From Mycteria americana (lineage: Eukaryota; Chordata; Aves; Ciconiiformes; Ciconiidae), in the NCBI RefSeq assembly GCF_035582795.1, contig NC_134366.1:149467519-149531518 (forward strand): a stretch of DNA of 64,000 bases. The letters run 5' to 3'. The number at the start of each line of letters is the position of its first letter. Position 1 is the first letter of the stretch. The translations under genes were made by a program, and so were the position numbers. Below, piece by piece: positions 1 through 12,680 of this stretch. A model generated the notes under the pieces. It ran no database searches, had not been told where the DNA came from, and saw only the letters and a program-made list of their open reading frames with translations.

Positions 1-809
1 AAAGCAGCACTTGGAATTGCAAATGACGGGAGGCTGCTTGAATAAGCAATCTATGTCTCCTTTGTATCCTTCAGGGACCAGCTCTCTCTCTCGGATGGTC
101 ATGCCTGATTCTGCCCTTAGGGACAATGTTGTGAATGGAGGCATTAAATACCTGTCAAATAAGGTAGTCTTAATTTGCCTGCTTTCACTAGTATTATCTC
201 CTTTATTTCTCGATAGCAATTGGTGCCATATAAGAAATTCCCATCATCAGTTCTGATAATTTATAATTGCACATCCTACCAAAATTTGTCCTATTTCTGT
301 TTTGGGGGTGGTTTTTTTTTTAATCTGACAAAATGGCTTCTCATATTGGTGCTAACCTACTGGTCATTTTTATCAGAAAGGCAACTAGTAAAACTAGCAA
401 ATCTGTTGCTACCTGCTAATTACACTTTGGAAAATAATTTCCATGCCTAGTTATATCATGTCTAGTTAGCTGGGTCCACATAAAGCGGTAGTCTAGTGGG
501 TGTCCTCAGTGACCTTACGTGTTCTGTGTATCTTTATCTTTATGGTCTTGCTTTCTTTTGGTTAAGCATAGAATTAGATCTCCATCCTTCTCTTCAGAGC
601 AGTTCACTGGAGTCTGTCCCAGAGTCTCTTTCCACTTAGACTTGCAGGTTTCAGATAGCAAAACATCAGAATTGTATTGCTCCTGTAACAGATTGTATTT
701 TGTCCATGGTAGGTAACAGCTATGGGGTCAAAAGTGCTGACCAAATTGAAACACATCAGATGCCACTTGCCCAGAGATCTTGCTTTAATTGCTTTCCCAT
801 TTAGCCATA

Positions 810-851
810 TTAGTAAAAGCAAACCAAAGTCTTAGTAAAAGCAAACCAAAG
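810..851. repeat. Short tandem duplication, 22-bp period
   Basis: A 20-bp word beginning TTAGTAAAAGC occurs at 810-829 and again, unchanged, at 832-851. This looks like a recent local slippage duplication with no sign of function. Confidence 0.85.
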
Positions 852-2514
852 AAAAGATTAATTTTCAAGAAAAAATGCAAAACCCTCGATCATGACTTTT
901 GAGAAATACATCCTCCAGATTGTCCCCGTTTCCCTCACAACTTAGCATCTGAATATCTGCATCTTATTTTGGTCCTCTCTAGTGTCACAACGTTCAACAG
1001 TACCAGAAGATGCTTTCCAGCCATAAACGTAGGAACTGCTACACTGCAAAAGGGGAGTGCCATGTACTCTTCTTTTACATTTGTGTTGGTGTTTTTCAAA
1101 GGAAGATACAACGGGAACCATTTAGATGATTATAAGCAGTCTGCCAAAATAGGAAGGATTCTTTTTTTTTTCTTACTGCTCTGATGCCAGGTTAAGACCT
1201 GAACTACAAATGTTTAGTTATAAAGGGATGTAGACAGGGGGATACAGTTTTATGCTGAATTTTCTCAGAACCTGTTTTCTATTGCATTTGCTGATGGCAG
1301 TTGTGTGTTCTCAAAACTACGCTTGTCCTTCTGTCTCAAAGCATCATTTTTTTCAGCTTTTATGAACTTTGCTCTAAGTCTACAGACTTTTTTTTAAAAA
1401 ATATAGTTGACCCTCAACCACGTTGAATCCACTGAAGTCAATCCAGTAAAAAATTTTCTTGAATAACATCCACAGATACATAAAACAGGACAAAATATAC
1501 AAGCAATCCTTTTATGCTTCAGGCTATACATTGATTGGTATTTGCCTTTATAAACAGGCAACCATTTGCGGATAATCATTCACTGATTTATGTTCTCAGC
1601 TGAAGCAAATGGTGTTTACCACCCTGCTCTAATAGAGCCAAGTTATATATGCAATGGGTTAATTATGGATATTTTAGATTCCCTGTTCTAGGATGGGCCT
1701 CTGTATCTGCACAGTCAGAACGGCAGGATAGATGTGCATGTGTGTTTTGTGAATAAAAAAGCTGGGAGTCTTTAAAGGAGGATGCTGGTTTTCTTCATAC
1801 TGGGGGGGGAGGAATTCTGAAACCTTTAATTGTGCTGTGGTAAGTGGCGGAGGGTTTTTTGGCAAGTCAGCTGTGGAAGGCAACTTGTACGTGGTAGCTA
1901 CTCCTTTATAACCTGCTGGGAGGTCTAGGAGCGGCTACCTGTGCACTGCTGCCTGGAGCAGAGGATTATTTTGCCCTGTGTAACTTACGCTGACTGTACT
2001 CCCTTCTTACTCAGGCTGTTCAAACTCTGTATTTCATTAATCTGAAGACTCCAAAGGAATAATTAAAAAAAAATGAAAGCTCTAACTATCAGTCACTATC
2101 TAGAAGGTTGGAATTTGCCTAAGAATATAAATATTTTTTTTTCTGTTGTACAGAATGCACAAAATCTGCAGCTTATTTCACGTTGCAGGTAGGCAGTGTG
2201 TGACAAGACAGGGTATTTTCGTTAGTTCAGCTCTAATTGATTTGTCCTTTCATGAAATTAGCTCAGTTGCAGTTCATCAACCTAAACATTTTTTTCTTTA
2301 AGCACCTAATGAACGGGTATGTCCACTTAACCTTCGTATTCACTGACAACTTGCTCTACTAGGTGGAAAGATCTCCATTTCCTAAATAGCCACAAATGCG
2401 TGTCTTCTGTTTGCTTTTCCCTATGGGCAGTATCTTAGCAGGAACAAATCAGGTCAATTGGGCATACAGATCTGTTATGCAAACATCTTGATGATTTCAC
2501 TCAGATATTCAGTA

Positions 2515-2640
2515 CAGCATCATAAAAATAGGGCCGAAAGGGACCCTGGGAAATAAGTAAAGTACCAGTCCATCTATTAGCAGAATCAACTATAGCCGTA
2601 GCATCCAGTTACCCATTTTATGGATTAAATATTATGCATA
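2515..2640 (-). mobile_element. Old CR1-like LINE 3'-end relic
   Basis: The text around 2530-2610 carries the degenerate signature of the 3' end of an old sauropsid CR1-type element read in reverse: GAAAGGGACC, then a shortened form of the 'gatcatctagtcca' block (GTCCATCTA), then a CAGAATCAACTATA block. The same blocks in the same order occur in the much fresher copy at 36184-36673. It has no coding potential. The boundaries are approximate and the subfamily is unknown. Confidence 0.5.
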
Positions 2641-5600
2641 AATGGATTATGTTATGCATTAAATAACAGGATTTCTTTTTTTATTGTCAAGAGATTTGGA
2701 ATTTATAATTTATTACAGTTTAGGAAGATGGCAGAAAGGACTCAAAATAATTGTTGCTTTCAGTTTTTCAGGATTAATAGCTGCTCTTCAGGATTATTTT
2801 AAAGCAATATAAAGGATGTTTTAAATCACATTGGGTTGTCAGTGGAGCAAGGATGGCAATACATCCACAGGTGACTCTCAGTCATATAGTGACTGTCGTC
2901 GTGTTTGCTGCCTACTACTACTCGGTCTTTAATCTGTGCCAACGGGAGAGAGGCTGTAATAGGGAGGGGAAATTTTGTGTACTGATCCATCTTGTATGGT
3001 TTTCTACATCAGAATCACAGTGCTCTGGAGAATCAAAGCCAAACCGTTGGGGCTAGGGTGGGGAGATTGTTCAGACTTCTCTCAGTCTGTAGTTTAAAAA
3101 AAAAATCCCAAACCCCAAATGCTTAAAAATTCAGAGTGCATGTCTAGTTTTGCCAGAGTGTATCTAGATGCTGTTCCTTGACACATTACTGCATATAATC
3201 AGTTACAGCTGAAGCGTGGAAGCTTAGATTTTGTAATTTCACACCTTCTTTAGTTACCCCAGGCAGAGCAAAACATTGTGGTCTAGGGCATCCATGCCTA
3301 TTTAGATTGCCATGCTTAAATAAGTATAAAATTAAATGAAGGGGAAGGAAAAAATAGTTAAGATATAACCGTTAGGCTTCTTCAGTGTCAGAAAGACCAC
3401 GTTCCTTCAAAAAAGTCTTTGCATATGGCATTCTGGTTTAGAAGTCTGGTCTCTGTTCTAACCAAAAAGCCCAAGCAAAGGTTGGCTGCTGTTTTCACTC
3501 TATACAAACCTAGAGATTCTCAGATTCAGTCAGACTTCCCCAGGGATTTTCACTCTAACTAAAAAAAAAAACAAACCTCAAACTCCATAGGAGGGCAGAG
3601 CGAATGGTGGACATGTGTAAGAGGCTGCATAACGGATGCAATATTTGGAAATGAGAGGTATGAACTGTAGCTGCAGAAGTTGCATGAAATCTGTCTGCAA
3701 ATATTGCTTTTTGTGTAGTAAGTGAAGGACATAAGAAACTAATGCGAGGCAGAGGAGGAATTCACCCCATAAATCTAAAATCACAATGCAAGTAACTCTG
3801 CTGCCCAACAGCTGCCACTGATCTTTACAGACCCCTGTCTTTCACGTCCTTGAGGTGCCTGGAGCTGTGTCTCTGGGAAGGCTCAGAGCCGTCCCAATAT
3901 GGGTAGTTTGATGTTTCTGTCATTACCACATCGTACAGGCTCTGGATATACACTGTCCTTCTACCAAGGCCTCTCGAGCCCCTCGGCAAGCTGAGGATGT
4001 AACAGCACGGCTGGGCTTTTACGGAATACAGCCATGGCTGCGGTCCTTCACGGGCATCCCAGGAACGGAGACCCCAACCCAGCTTTCCTCTAGCTTGTAG
4101 CACTTTCAAGGCCTCATCATGCAGGAGGGTGCCTTATCCACCAGGAGATAGCTCACCTGAAGCTATCGGAGATGTAAATAGGCTGCTCTGTGTGACTCCG
4201 CTTTTTCCACTGGAGTTATTCCACGATGCAGCACATGATTCACAGTGCATTTGGAAAGAGGTGAGAGGGACCGTGACCGTACGGACCTACCGGTTGTATT
4301 TGTCACCTCCAAGAGGAGAGCACTAAGCTCTGGTGTCTGCTTCTGAGGCTGGGAACTAGGCATTTATATGCCTTTAAGATGTGGATGTGGGCCTCAGTCC
4401 GTTGGGAAGCTTCATTGCAAACCATTCTTGGAGGGATGGAGGTCTGAAACTCCTTCCCTGCCAGCCCACAGTCAGACACTGTCATCATTGCTTAAAAATC
4501 CCCAGAGATTCAAATACAGCATAACATCTATTTGTCATCTTCTAGCGTCAGGAGATGTAAAAGCACCCTAAAAATTTGTCCATCCACATTTTCTTAATTG
4601 AGCTATTGCTCATTTCTGCTCCAGCTGAACACAGGAGTTCATCCTCTAAAACCATAGCTCCGACCCAGACAGTTTAAGGATGGAATTCCAAATTTTGGCA
4701 AATGGTTTATTCAGAAATGAACACATGGGACTGAACTCCTTCAGTATTTTGTAGAACACTCCACAAAGCCAGATTAATATGAGTTGTATACTTAACAAAT
4801 CCTATACTCTAAACGTTTAGTAAGGTAATACACTTTGAACTGCAAAAATGCTATGCCTTTATGGCACTTGGAAAGACAAAAAGTATAAAACTTAGGAGCT
4901 ATTGAAGTTTTCCCCTTAAAAAAATCTACCTTGTCAGATTAATTTCTAATAAGGAGTAGAGATTCATCTTTTGCTTTCAACAGTGCAAGTTTAGAATTCA
5001 GCATTATGGATTATTTAATGAAAGCTAAAGTTAAAAATGACAGGAATATTTGCAGGGATGGAACGAGACACATTGATCCCTTGGAAACAAAGAGGTATTT
5101 CTGGTTCAGCTTCTGAGCCCTTTCTCCTCAGGCTGTTGGCTAGCAGTTTGGTTGTGGAAACTGAGGAAAAAGAATGCTATTTGGAAGGGAACTGAGTTTT
5201 TGCAATGAAAATGGGATGAACACCAAATGAATGAAAGGTTGTTCTATGTTTGTAAGAATTTCTGTTACAAACATTATTTTTAGGGACAGGCCTTGCTTGT
5301 TGTGGCTTCTTCTTTGCCAATTCTTTCATACCTTAGGCATACAATGAGTACAGCCTCTTGGTTATGATGAATTCTCATCATACAAAAACTCAGATCACAA
5401 ATTATGGATTTTGTTAGTTTTCCCTTGGCTGATTGGAAATTGCCCTCAAGTTCCAAAGAGATTTCAAATATACAGATGGTGAGCAGAAATCCTTATTGTG
5501 TCAAAACGAGCGATTCCTTTCTGTCACTGTCAGAGAAGCGATCCATCAGAAAATGAGCTTGGCTTGAGCCTTTCTGGCTCTGTTATTTGCTAAGATACGG

Positions 5601-6734
5601 TGTTAAAAGGTTATTGCCGAGTCTCATCTGTATGGTACATACAGCAGAGGGTCAGAAAGAAAAAGCACTGCATTGGTCTCACTTGGTCTCACTTAAAAAA
5701 TAACCTATCAATTTGCAATTTAGCTTTTAAGGTAGGTTAAAATGTTAAACTCTGTAACAGCTGTACATGGACAGAGCTCAACACAAAACTGAGACAAAAA
5801 CTACAGATACCCACCTGAATTCAAGTTCACGGCTTGAGGCTAAATTTACAGAACACACTTAAGCAATTTTAACCCAGAGAGGTTGGGAATCAATCTGCCG
5901 TCTTGAATTTGAGTCCCCAGGTTTAGTTTCTGTTGTAGGTGTACAGATACTGGCTCTCGTAATAATACATCAGTGCAAGCTCTTCATTATGCAACAGTAC
6001 ATGTAATTTTAATGCAACTCTCAAAACCTTTGCAACAAATTTTTTTGGAAGATATGTAACAGCCAGAAACTCATGTTACTAACGTAAGTTTGACAAAATA
6101 TTTTAAAATGATATAAAATTACAGATAGTCCTGTTTTACTGGACATGTTGTTTACAATACATGAGATAGACAAACGTTGTGCTTTTTCACAGCCAAAAAA
6201 ATATGCCCATACATTTACATGTTTTTATTTTAAAAGGGAAAGGCTTAAAGTCAATTATCGAATTATGCTCTTTTGACTGCCTCTTCTCATTAATGTTACA
6301 TGGAAAATAAGAACCATAATATATCAATTTTACAAGTGTTAAAGGCAATTCCATAAAAATGGTGTGAGAAATTTTATTTCTCACTTGGCTGTTTCAATTG
6401 CAACTGTGGTCTGTTTGCTACTGACAATTTTTTTTTTCCTATGCCGAGAGTAAAATTCTAACGCCACGTTGACCCAACTGAAGATAAAACACTCGTTGAC
6501 CTGAGTTCTGTTTAGAGAACCAAGGTGTTCACAAATGATTAACAGCAAGTTTCCGTGGTTCATCTTTGGCTCCAGTCGGCTGCTTAGTTGGCTGTGGTGG
6601 GTTTGCCAAGAGCTAACTGCTCAAAGGTTAGCAAGCAGGTGTAATAATTTTCCCAATACAAACTATACTCTTAGGTGTGCCGGATCCTATAGAATGAATA
6701 GAAATATATGGTGGTAAAATTTTAGTAATGTATA

Positions 6735-6800
6735 TTTATAGATAATATATATTTTAATTTATTCTGAAATAATTAATTGAATCATTCAATTATTGAATAA
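6735..6800. repeat. AT-rich segment with overlapping perfect inverted repeats
   Basis: The segment is almost pure A+T. It contains AATTGAAT (6775-6782), a single C, then ATTCAATT (6784-6791), a perfect 8-bp inverted repeat with a one-base centre. This overlaps a second one, ATTCAA-TTA-TTGAAT (6784-6798). Such a stretch can extrude a hairpin or bind paired homeodomain or other dimeric factors. No function can be assigned. Confidence 0.7.
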
Positions 6801-6935
6801 TGAATTTTCAAAAAATGAATAGACACAAGTTATGAAGGTGAAAAAAGGAATTAGATAAATTTAGGGATTCATTATCAGCTGGTGTCTATTAAGGAACATA
6901 TTCACTGCAATCTCTATCATGTGAAGCCCACATTC

Positions 6936-6955
6936 CTTCCCCCTCCCCCCCCCCC
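6936..6955. repeat. C-rich tract
   Basis: A pyrimidine run ends in eleven consecutive C (6945-6955). It is one of several unusually long C homopolymers in the window. Confidence 0.9.
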
Positions 6956-8878
6956 ATAAGTCTTATTAGAAGCTCAGTTAATGAGATAAATTCATAATTG
7001 CTCTATTTTTACTTGATTTTCTTAAACCTCCACTAGTGGTCACTGTTGGGGATAGGGCACAAAGTTAAACGGACGTCAAACACTACCTACAGCTGCAGTT
7101 GAGTTTCAAGAACAGAGTGGTCTCTTTTGAGTATTATGGAGCTTTTATTTGTTGGGTTTTTTTTTTCTTCTATTTTTGTCTACAACAAAATGAACAGATC
7201 CCAAAAAGGAGTGAGGAAGTGATAAGAGTGAAAAAGAAAACTCACATATTTTGCAGAAACACTCTAAAAAAATAAAATTGTTGTTGACAGGCAACATATA
7301 TGGGTCTACATCAGGGCTTAAAAAGCTACCACAATATTGTTTAGAGAAAGAAAAAGCATTAATAAAAATGTTTTTCATGCATGCTTGGTTTTCTAGGTAT
7401 TGCTTGCTTTCTGTATAGAATCTAAGTGGCTTGCCGTGGGTTTCTTGTCTCGGTGGGAGATCTGCTCTCCTTCACCATTCGCTCCCTCCTTAGCACCATT
7501 CGTTGGCTCTTCATCAGAGTCCACTAGGAGGGGTCAGATCTGTTACTTGCAGAAGGGATGTGGGTTCAGCAGCCCTGCTTGCTTTGGTTCTGGAGGAAAT
7601 TCGCTCAGAGAGCTGGGAACATATCTGAGCATATGTTAGTGGTCTTCTACAGCTGTCCATGTCACTTGTCACACCCCCATGCAGAAGCTTTTGAATGTGC
7701 CCCACGTCCAGAAGCTATGTCTGTCACAACAGTGAAAGAGTGCCATTTCTGTCCTTCAATAAGCCCTTAGGGCAGCATTAGGCTTGGGTTGAGTGCCGGG
7801 TGGATTTGAGGGGAGAAGCAGATGGCGAGGCCGCCATGCTGTAGGGTGGGAGGACATGCGTGCTCAGCCCTCCATGTCCTGCTCCCTTCCCCGTGTCCCT
7901 CTCCCACAGCAGGAGAGACCCAGCTCGGTGATGTGGCTCTCACCTATCTGTGTCCCTGCCTCAGCTGGCATAAAAAACTCAGATGAAATTCAGTGGGTTC
8001 ATTATTACCAGTGGAAAGCCCCACTGCCTAACTACTCTATTTTTTTTCCGCAGAAAAGCCAGCCGCATTATTGCCCAATAATGTGAAATTTGGAAAATGA
8101 AACCCTGCTGTACTGCATGCAAGTGAAACTTTCTTAAAAAAAAGCCCCTTGGGCCATTTTCCAGAGCTCAGACTTGGGCACCGGAACAGCACCATAGCAC
8201 TGCACGGCGCTACCGCCGAAACGGGGAAGCTGTGCCCCCTTCCCCCCCCGCCCCACAGCTCCCCAAAACACCCCAGCCACCTTCCCACTCTGGTAGCACC
8301 CATTGACATCTGGAAATCTTGGAAGGACCAGGTTAGCTGCTGATCAGCAGGCTAGATTTGGAAAACATTGCTCTGGATGGCTTGACGCGTAGATGCTAAA
8401 AGTAGCAATATGGAGGAGGGAAGGGGCTCCTTGTGTTTACAACTCCGGTGGCGTTTCTGGTGGGAGTTGCACTACCAGACAACTAGTTTTCTGCTAGTAG
8501 TAGTTTTTCCAAGCTAAAACCTGTTAATAACTCCCTTCCACGTGCTGGAAAAGGTTGATGTAGAGATAGGTAATGAAAAACGTGACCATCCTTACTTACT
8601 TCTGGGAGAACGTGCTTGGAGCCATGCACATAAAACATGGACCCGGGATGGTGCACAAAGAATGGAAGTGTGGGGTTTTCCAAAAACACCCTGAAGTAAT
8701 GGTCTCGTGTCCTGAGAATCCGTCTTCCACGAGGTGCCACTCGTGGGCTGAGCAGCGCCGGGCTCTCCCCTGCTCTCCCCACGCAGGGCGGCTCCTCGGG
8801 CCAGGCCCGCGACGCAACCGCCCGCCGCGCTGGGGACGGTGGCACCGCCTCAGCCCTTCCCGCCGCCTGGCTCCTCCC

Positions 8879-8900
8879 AAGATGGCGGCGGCCCCGCCCC
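8879..8900 (+). promoter_or_regulatory. PLEKHF2: YY1 site followed by Sp1-type GC box
   Basis: AAGATGGCGGC at 8879-8889 is a full match to the extended YY1 consensus found at the start of many CpG-island genes. A GCCCCGCCCC box (8891-8900) follows directly. YY1 sites of this kind usually lie at or just downstream of the transcription start, which places the start near 8860-8890. The start itself is inferred and not visible. Confidence 0.65.
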
Positions 8901-8947
8901 GCGCGGGCGGTGTCCCGGAGCCCGTCCCCCGGCGGCGGGGTGTATGA
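8882..8947 (+). promoter_or_regulatory. Upstream ORF 1 in PLEKHF2 5' leader
   Basis: This is a 21-codon frame starting MAAAPPRAGG. Its ATG sits inside the YY1 motif and has a strong initiation context (A at -3, G at +4). It ends with TGA at 8945-8947, which overlaps the next upstream ATG as ATGA. If transcripts begin 5' of 8882 it should attract many scanning ribosomes and lower translation of the main frame. It depends on the true start site, so expression is uncertain. Confidence 0.4.
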
Positions 8948-9025
8948 CCGCGGCGGTGCGGGGAGAGGGTGGCGGGGTTGGCGGCGGCTGGGCGCTGGGG
9001 CGGCAGCCGGAGCGGAGCGCGCCGG
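8944..9025 (+). promoter_or_regulatory. Upstream ORF 2, first part, continues in exon 2
   Basis: The ATG at 8944-8946 has a weak context (T at -3, A at +4). After splicing of 9025 to 28121 the frame reads Gly-Tyr-Leu across the junction and stops at TGA 28129-28131, giving 30 codons. That TGA is in the PLEKHF2 frame and only one codon (AAG) precedes the PLEKHF2 ATG at 28135. The weak start should allow leaky scanning. Because stop and main start lie three bases apart, this upstream frame could tune PLEKHF2 output. The frame arithmetic is read directly from the sequence; its translation is inference. Confidence 0.5.
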
Positions 9026-12000
9026 GTGAGCAGCGCGGGCCCGGTCGTGTCCTGGGTGGGGGGGGTTCGGCCGCCGGGGCGGGAGAGGGAAACTTTCCTC
9101 GCGGAGCCCTTCCCAGCCGGGGCTCCGGCCGCTTTTCCGCGGCCATGTTGGGAGCCGGGAGTGCCTGGCGGGGAAGGAGCTCCCCCGGCGGGAGGCGGCG
9201 CCGGGCTCCGCTGGCGGCCGCCGTGCGGGGCTGTCCCGCCTCGGGGCTGGGGCGCTCCCGGCCGTCCGCGGGGGCAGTGCCGCTTCCCGCCGGGAGGCAG
9301 GCGGCGGGGCGGGGAGGACCTTGGGAGGAAACGGGCGGCGGCGGCGGCGGGCGCTGGCTCGTCGAGGGTGCTGAGGGAGTTGCGGGGCCTCGGAATCGAG
9401 TTCGCCGTCCGGAGGGGGGAAGAAATAACAACGACATCGGTCCCGCCGTGTTACATAAGTGCCCGAAACTCCTCAACTCGTGACTGGCGCCGAGGCCCGG
9501 GCGGCGGCGGCCGCTCGTCGTGAGGCGGCGGGACGGGGCGGAGGGCGCTTCCTTCCCCGGCGGGCCCCGCGGGGCAGCCCTGCGCCGCCGCCGCCGCGCT
9601 CCGCCGCCGCGCTCCCCTGGAGGCTTCGCCCGCCGCGGGAAGCGCCTTGCTCGCCCTTTTAAACTCCTCGTCGTTCTCGCAGCGGGTCGCCTCAAAAGTC
9701 TTCATACTGTGGTAAAAAAAAAAAAAAGCAGCGCAACCACGAGTGATGCGGCTGCGAACATAAGGTGCTATTTTTTCTGTGAAATTCACATATTTTGGAG
9801 AGGAACGTGACTGGTCTGCTTAAGATACATGTAGCACATAAGCTGTTGTCTGAAAGCGGTTCAGGAAAAGACAGCCACATGTTTTTCCTCTCGCCTGACT
9901 TGAAATACTGTGTGCATAGACGCTGATGTTTATAAATGGCAAAACTGCTCATCATGGCAAGAAGGCGATGAGTGAGTCTGCTGAGCAGCGCGTCTTGGCA
10001 TAGACTTTGTCGCTGCAAAGAGAAACGGCTGTAGCTCAAGTTTTGACATGAAGCGTCTGTGCAATAGTTGTTGATAACCAAAATGACCTGTTATATTCTT
10101 AACTAGAGATTAAGAGGATTCCTTTGCCTATATTTTGGTTGCATTGGTGAGAGTGGTTCCAGAAGCACCATTAAGCCCTAATTCAGGCTGTCCGGTGTGC
10201 TGAGTAGTTACCGTAGGGGTTGATGCTTATTTGACAAACACTACATCTGAAGCTGTGATGTGCCTAACAGCTTAAGTTTACGCAAGGCTAATACAGTAGG
10301 CAAAGTGAGTCTAAAGTCAAACCCACAATGCTGGAATCGGTTTCAGAACTGAGATTGCCAATTCCTCTTTCTCTCCTGAAATAAAGAGAACTTAAATACT
10401 CAGCTTTCAAGTTCTAAGACTTGTATATTGAGTTATTTTAGGGGTGGCTATCTGAAAGAAGGGAAGTATTTAAAGATGGCAAGTACTTAAAGAAGGCAAT
10501 GTAATCAGTGCTGAGATGCTACAGATTATTTGCTTTGTATGCGCTCATCAGCATGCAGAAAGGAATTGGTTCGTTAGCTCAGAAGGCAATGTTTTTGCTT
10601 AAACTATATAATCCAAATACTATTGACTAATCAAGTGACAAATAAGAATCCCTATGCAGTTAAATGGTTATGTATATCAGCTCAGTTTGTTAAATAACAT
10701 TTTCCCAGTTGTATTAGGGTTGTGCTACTTAATGTTGAAAACAGCAGTGAAAGTGAAGCGTGAGCCTGAGTCCCAAATTCTTGCTTCTGAATGCAAATTG
10801 GCCACGTGCCTTTTGAAGTGTCTATGAGTTTTGCCCTGCATAGAAACTTGCACAGAGGAAATCTCTTAAATGCTAAATGAAAAGCAGTGAGTAGAAATTT
10901 GGAGCTGGGGAAGCTGGATCAGTTTCCTCCGTCATATCATCTAAAATGAAGCGGAGTAGTGTCTTTTCACCTAGAAGCAAGTTTTCATTAGATGCAGTGA
11001 TGAAATCACTATTTAGCAAGAGCTGCATTCCGTTTCCCTTAAATTATGGGTTGAGACCCAACTTTAGTATTACATACGTCTCTGGATGAACAGAAGATCT
11101 ACCTGTAACATCCTGAAGCCCATTATTTTACAAAAATTATTATTGGTAAAGTGGTCGTTATATTCAAAGAGCATTGTGACTTTCAGGTTTCACCGTTGTG
11201 GTTAGTGGATGCGGGAAGGTTTCACCTCTCCTGAGTCAGTGCAGTACAGAGAGATGGAACTGCAGTTTCAGGTGAGGCATGATATGACAGAGCTTGGCGT
11301 GTCTCATTTACCTTGCCAGGAGCCAAGTGAGGGCAATAAAGCAGGGTGCTGTCTGCAGGCAGGGTACAAACACTGGCTTTGTTACACTTGCAGCATTTTT
11401 GGTGACTTGTCTTCACCAAAGAGGGCTAGAGGTGTTAAAGTGAAAGCTTAAGGTCAAAGCATGGCATGTAGATGAGGGAGAGTTGAGGTTTTTAATAACT
11501 GCAGATACAATTTTCTGAAAAAGTGTCTGTTAGGTAAAATGTTAGAGGTGGTGGTCAAGCAAACAAATGGCATGCAAGTTTTTATTCTTAAAGGCGGTTT
11601 ATTAGCGGACGATGTCAAATAAGGAAACCCCAGCATTAACGATGGATAAGTTTCGTAGATGTTGGTAGGTAAGAAACTTAGTTAGCTTCTTGATTTTTAT
11701 ATTAAGAAGTTAAAACTTGTTCTGTACCGCTTCGAGTTCTAAAGGTATTATGTTTGTGACTTATTTCAAGCTTACTTTTCCATTTAATTCCTGTGATTTT
11801 TTTTTTTATGATAGAAGATGCTTGTATATGCATATTTTACTACTTTCAAGGATGGAGTAATTTGATGGAAGTGTGATAATTGGGATTGTTCCGAAAGAGA
11901 ATAAGTAAGCTGCAAAAATAGACTTTTAAATACACAGTTCTATTTCAAAACTCTCTCCTTATGCAGCAAATGCAAAGCTGGCTGTTGTAGAATAACTTTT

Positions 12001-12651
12001 GTTTTCATGATTTACCAGAGGACTTGTTTTTACAGTTGAGGGAGGTGAAAAGCTACTCTGTAGATAGGTGTGGTAGAACATGTTTACCATACTAAAGATT
12101 ATTTTTACATTGTCATAAGCTGTAAGATGTGATGACAGCTGTGTTAGCAAGTAGAGTCCTGCAAATTCTGAGCCACATGAGTAGTCCTGTTGAAATTAAT
12201 GAGCCTGCCTGCATGAGAAGTGGCTTGACTGAGAGCTGTAGACAAAGATTCTCCTTTTATGAAAATAAATATTATTGTGCATGTGTTACTAAACAGAAGA
12301 GTACTTCATGTTTTTCAGCCTGATGCTTTAGCACTACATAGTCAAAAATGCATTCATATGTTTACTTTGGTTTTCTGAAGTTACATAAATAGGTAAGAGT
12401 GCTACTGCCTTGGATATAGTGGTGCTTTTTTTTTTTTACACTACTGGTGATGGTAAGTAACTTAAGGATTTCAAAAATTATTTTGGAGAGTGGCTTTCTT
12501 TTTTTCTTTGTAATGTTATGTTTTACAATAAAACAGTGTGAAGCATATTGTGTATGTAATATAGCAGGATTTGGGTATTTTGTATAAGTGTAAAAGAAGA
12601 GAAAATAGTTGAAAGGTAAGGATTTCAAATACGGGAATGTTCTCTCTAGAT

Positions 12652-12680
12652 CCCCCCCCCCCCCCCCCCCCCCCCCCCCC
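12652..12680. repeat. Poly-C homopolymer, 29 bases
   Basis: Twenty-nine consecutive C, interrupted at the end by GCCC. It reads as poly-G on the other strand and could form i-motif or G-quadruplex structures. The exact length is likely to vary between individuals and sequencing methods. Confidence 0.95.

Larger units (their letters stand above)
1..8744. other. Upstream non-coding region, no gene recognised
   Basis: This AT-rich stretch lies before the CpG island. All open frames are short (under about 100 codons), and none has a recognisable domain or a run of codon-like composition between plausible splice sites. In other vertebrates NDUFAF6 lies upstream of PLEKHF2 on the same strand, so a distal 3' UTR of that gene could reach in here, but I could not recognise its C-terminus. 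The stretch holds one old CR1-like relic, a few short tandem duplications, an AT-rich inverted repeat and a C-rich tract, listed separately. The sub-region about 7400-8350 is richer in G+C than the rest but shows no convincing exon. Confidence 0.6.
8880..9025 (+). other. PLEKHF2: PLEKHF2 exon 1 (5' UTR), start approximate
   Basis: The 3' boundary is set by the donor GCCGG|GTGAGC, with the intron beginning at 9026. This is the best donor after the YY1/GC-box cluster. The 5' boundary is only a guess from the promoter motifs. The exon contains two ATGs, at 8882 and 8944, each opening a short upstream reading frame. If transcription starts downstream of 8882, only the second is transcribed. Other donors in the island could be used as alternative first exons. 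Confidence 0.55.
8745..9660. promoter_or_regulatory. PLEKHF2: CpG island, promoter of PLEKHF2
   Basis: G+C content and CpG frequency rise abruptly near 8745 and fall again near 9660, in contrast with the CpG-poor DNA on both sides. Within it are GC boxes, a strong YY1 motif (8879-8889), a second YY1-like motif on the minus strand (GGCCATGTT at 9141-9149) and a good splice donor at 9026. The only gene downstream on the + strand is PLEKHF2, whose coding exon begins with a splice acceptor, so this island is the natural place for its first exon. No TATA box is evident, which fits a broadly expressed housekeeping-type promoter with dispersed starts. The long open frames on both strands here (up to 281 codons) come from the absence of stop codons in G+C-rich sequence. 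Confidence 0.88.

Noticed and set aside
1405-1450. CCACTGAAGTCAATCC, similar to a word common in old sauropsid repeats; a weaker match lies near 4205-4230
   Set aside because: Too short and too diverged to call an element.
8850-9695. 281-codon minus-strand open frame across the CpG island, and 184-214 codon plus-strand frames
   Set aside because: All frames are open here because the sequence is very G+C-rich. The translations are low-complexity Pro/Arg/Gly/Ala with no domain, and they overlap each other in different phases.
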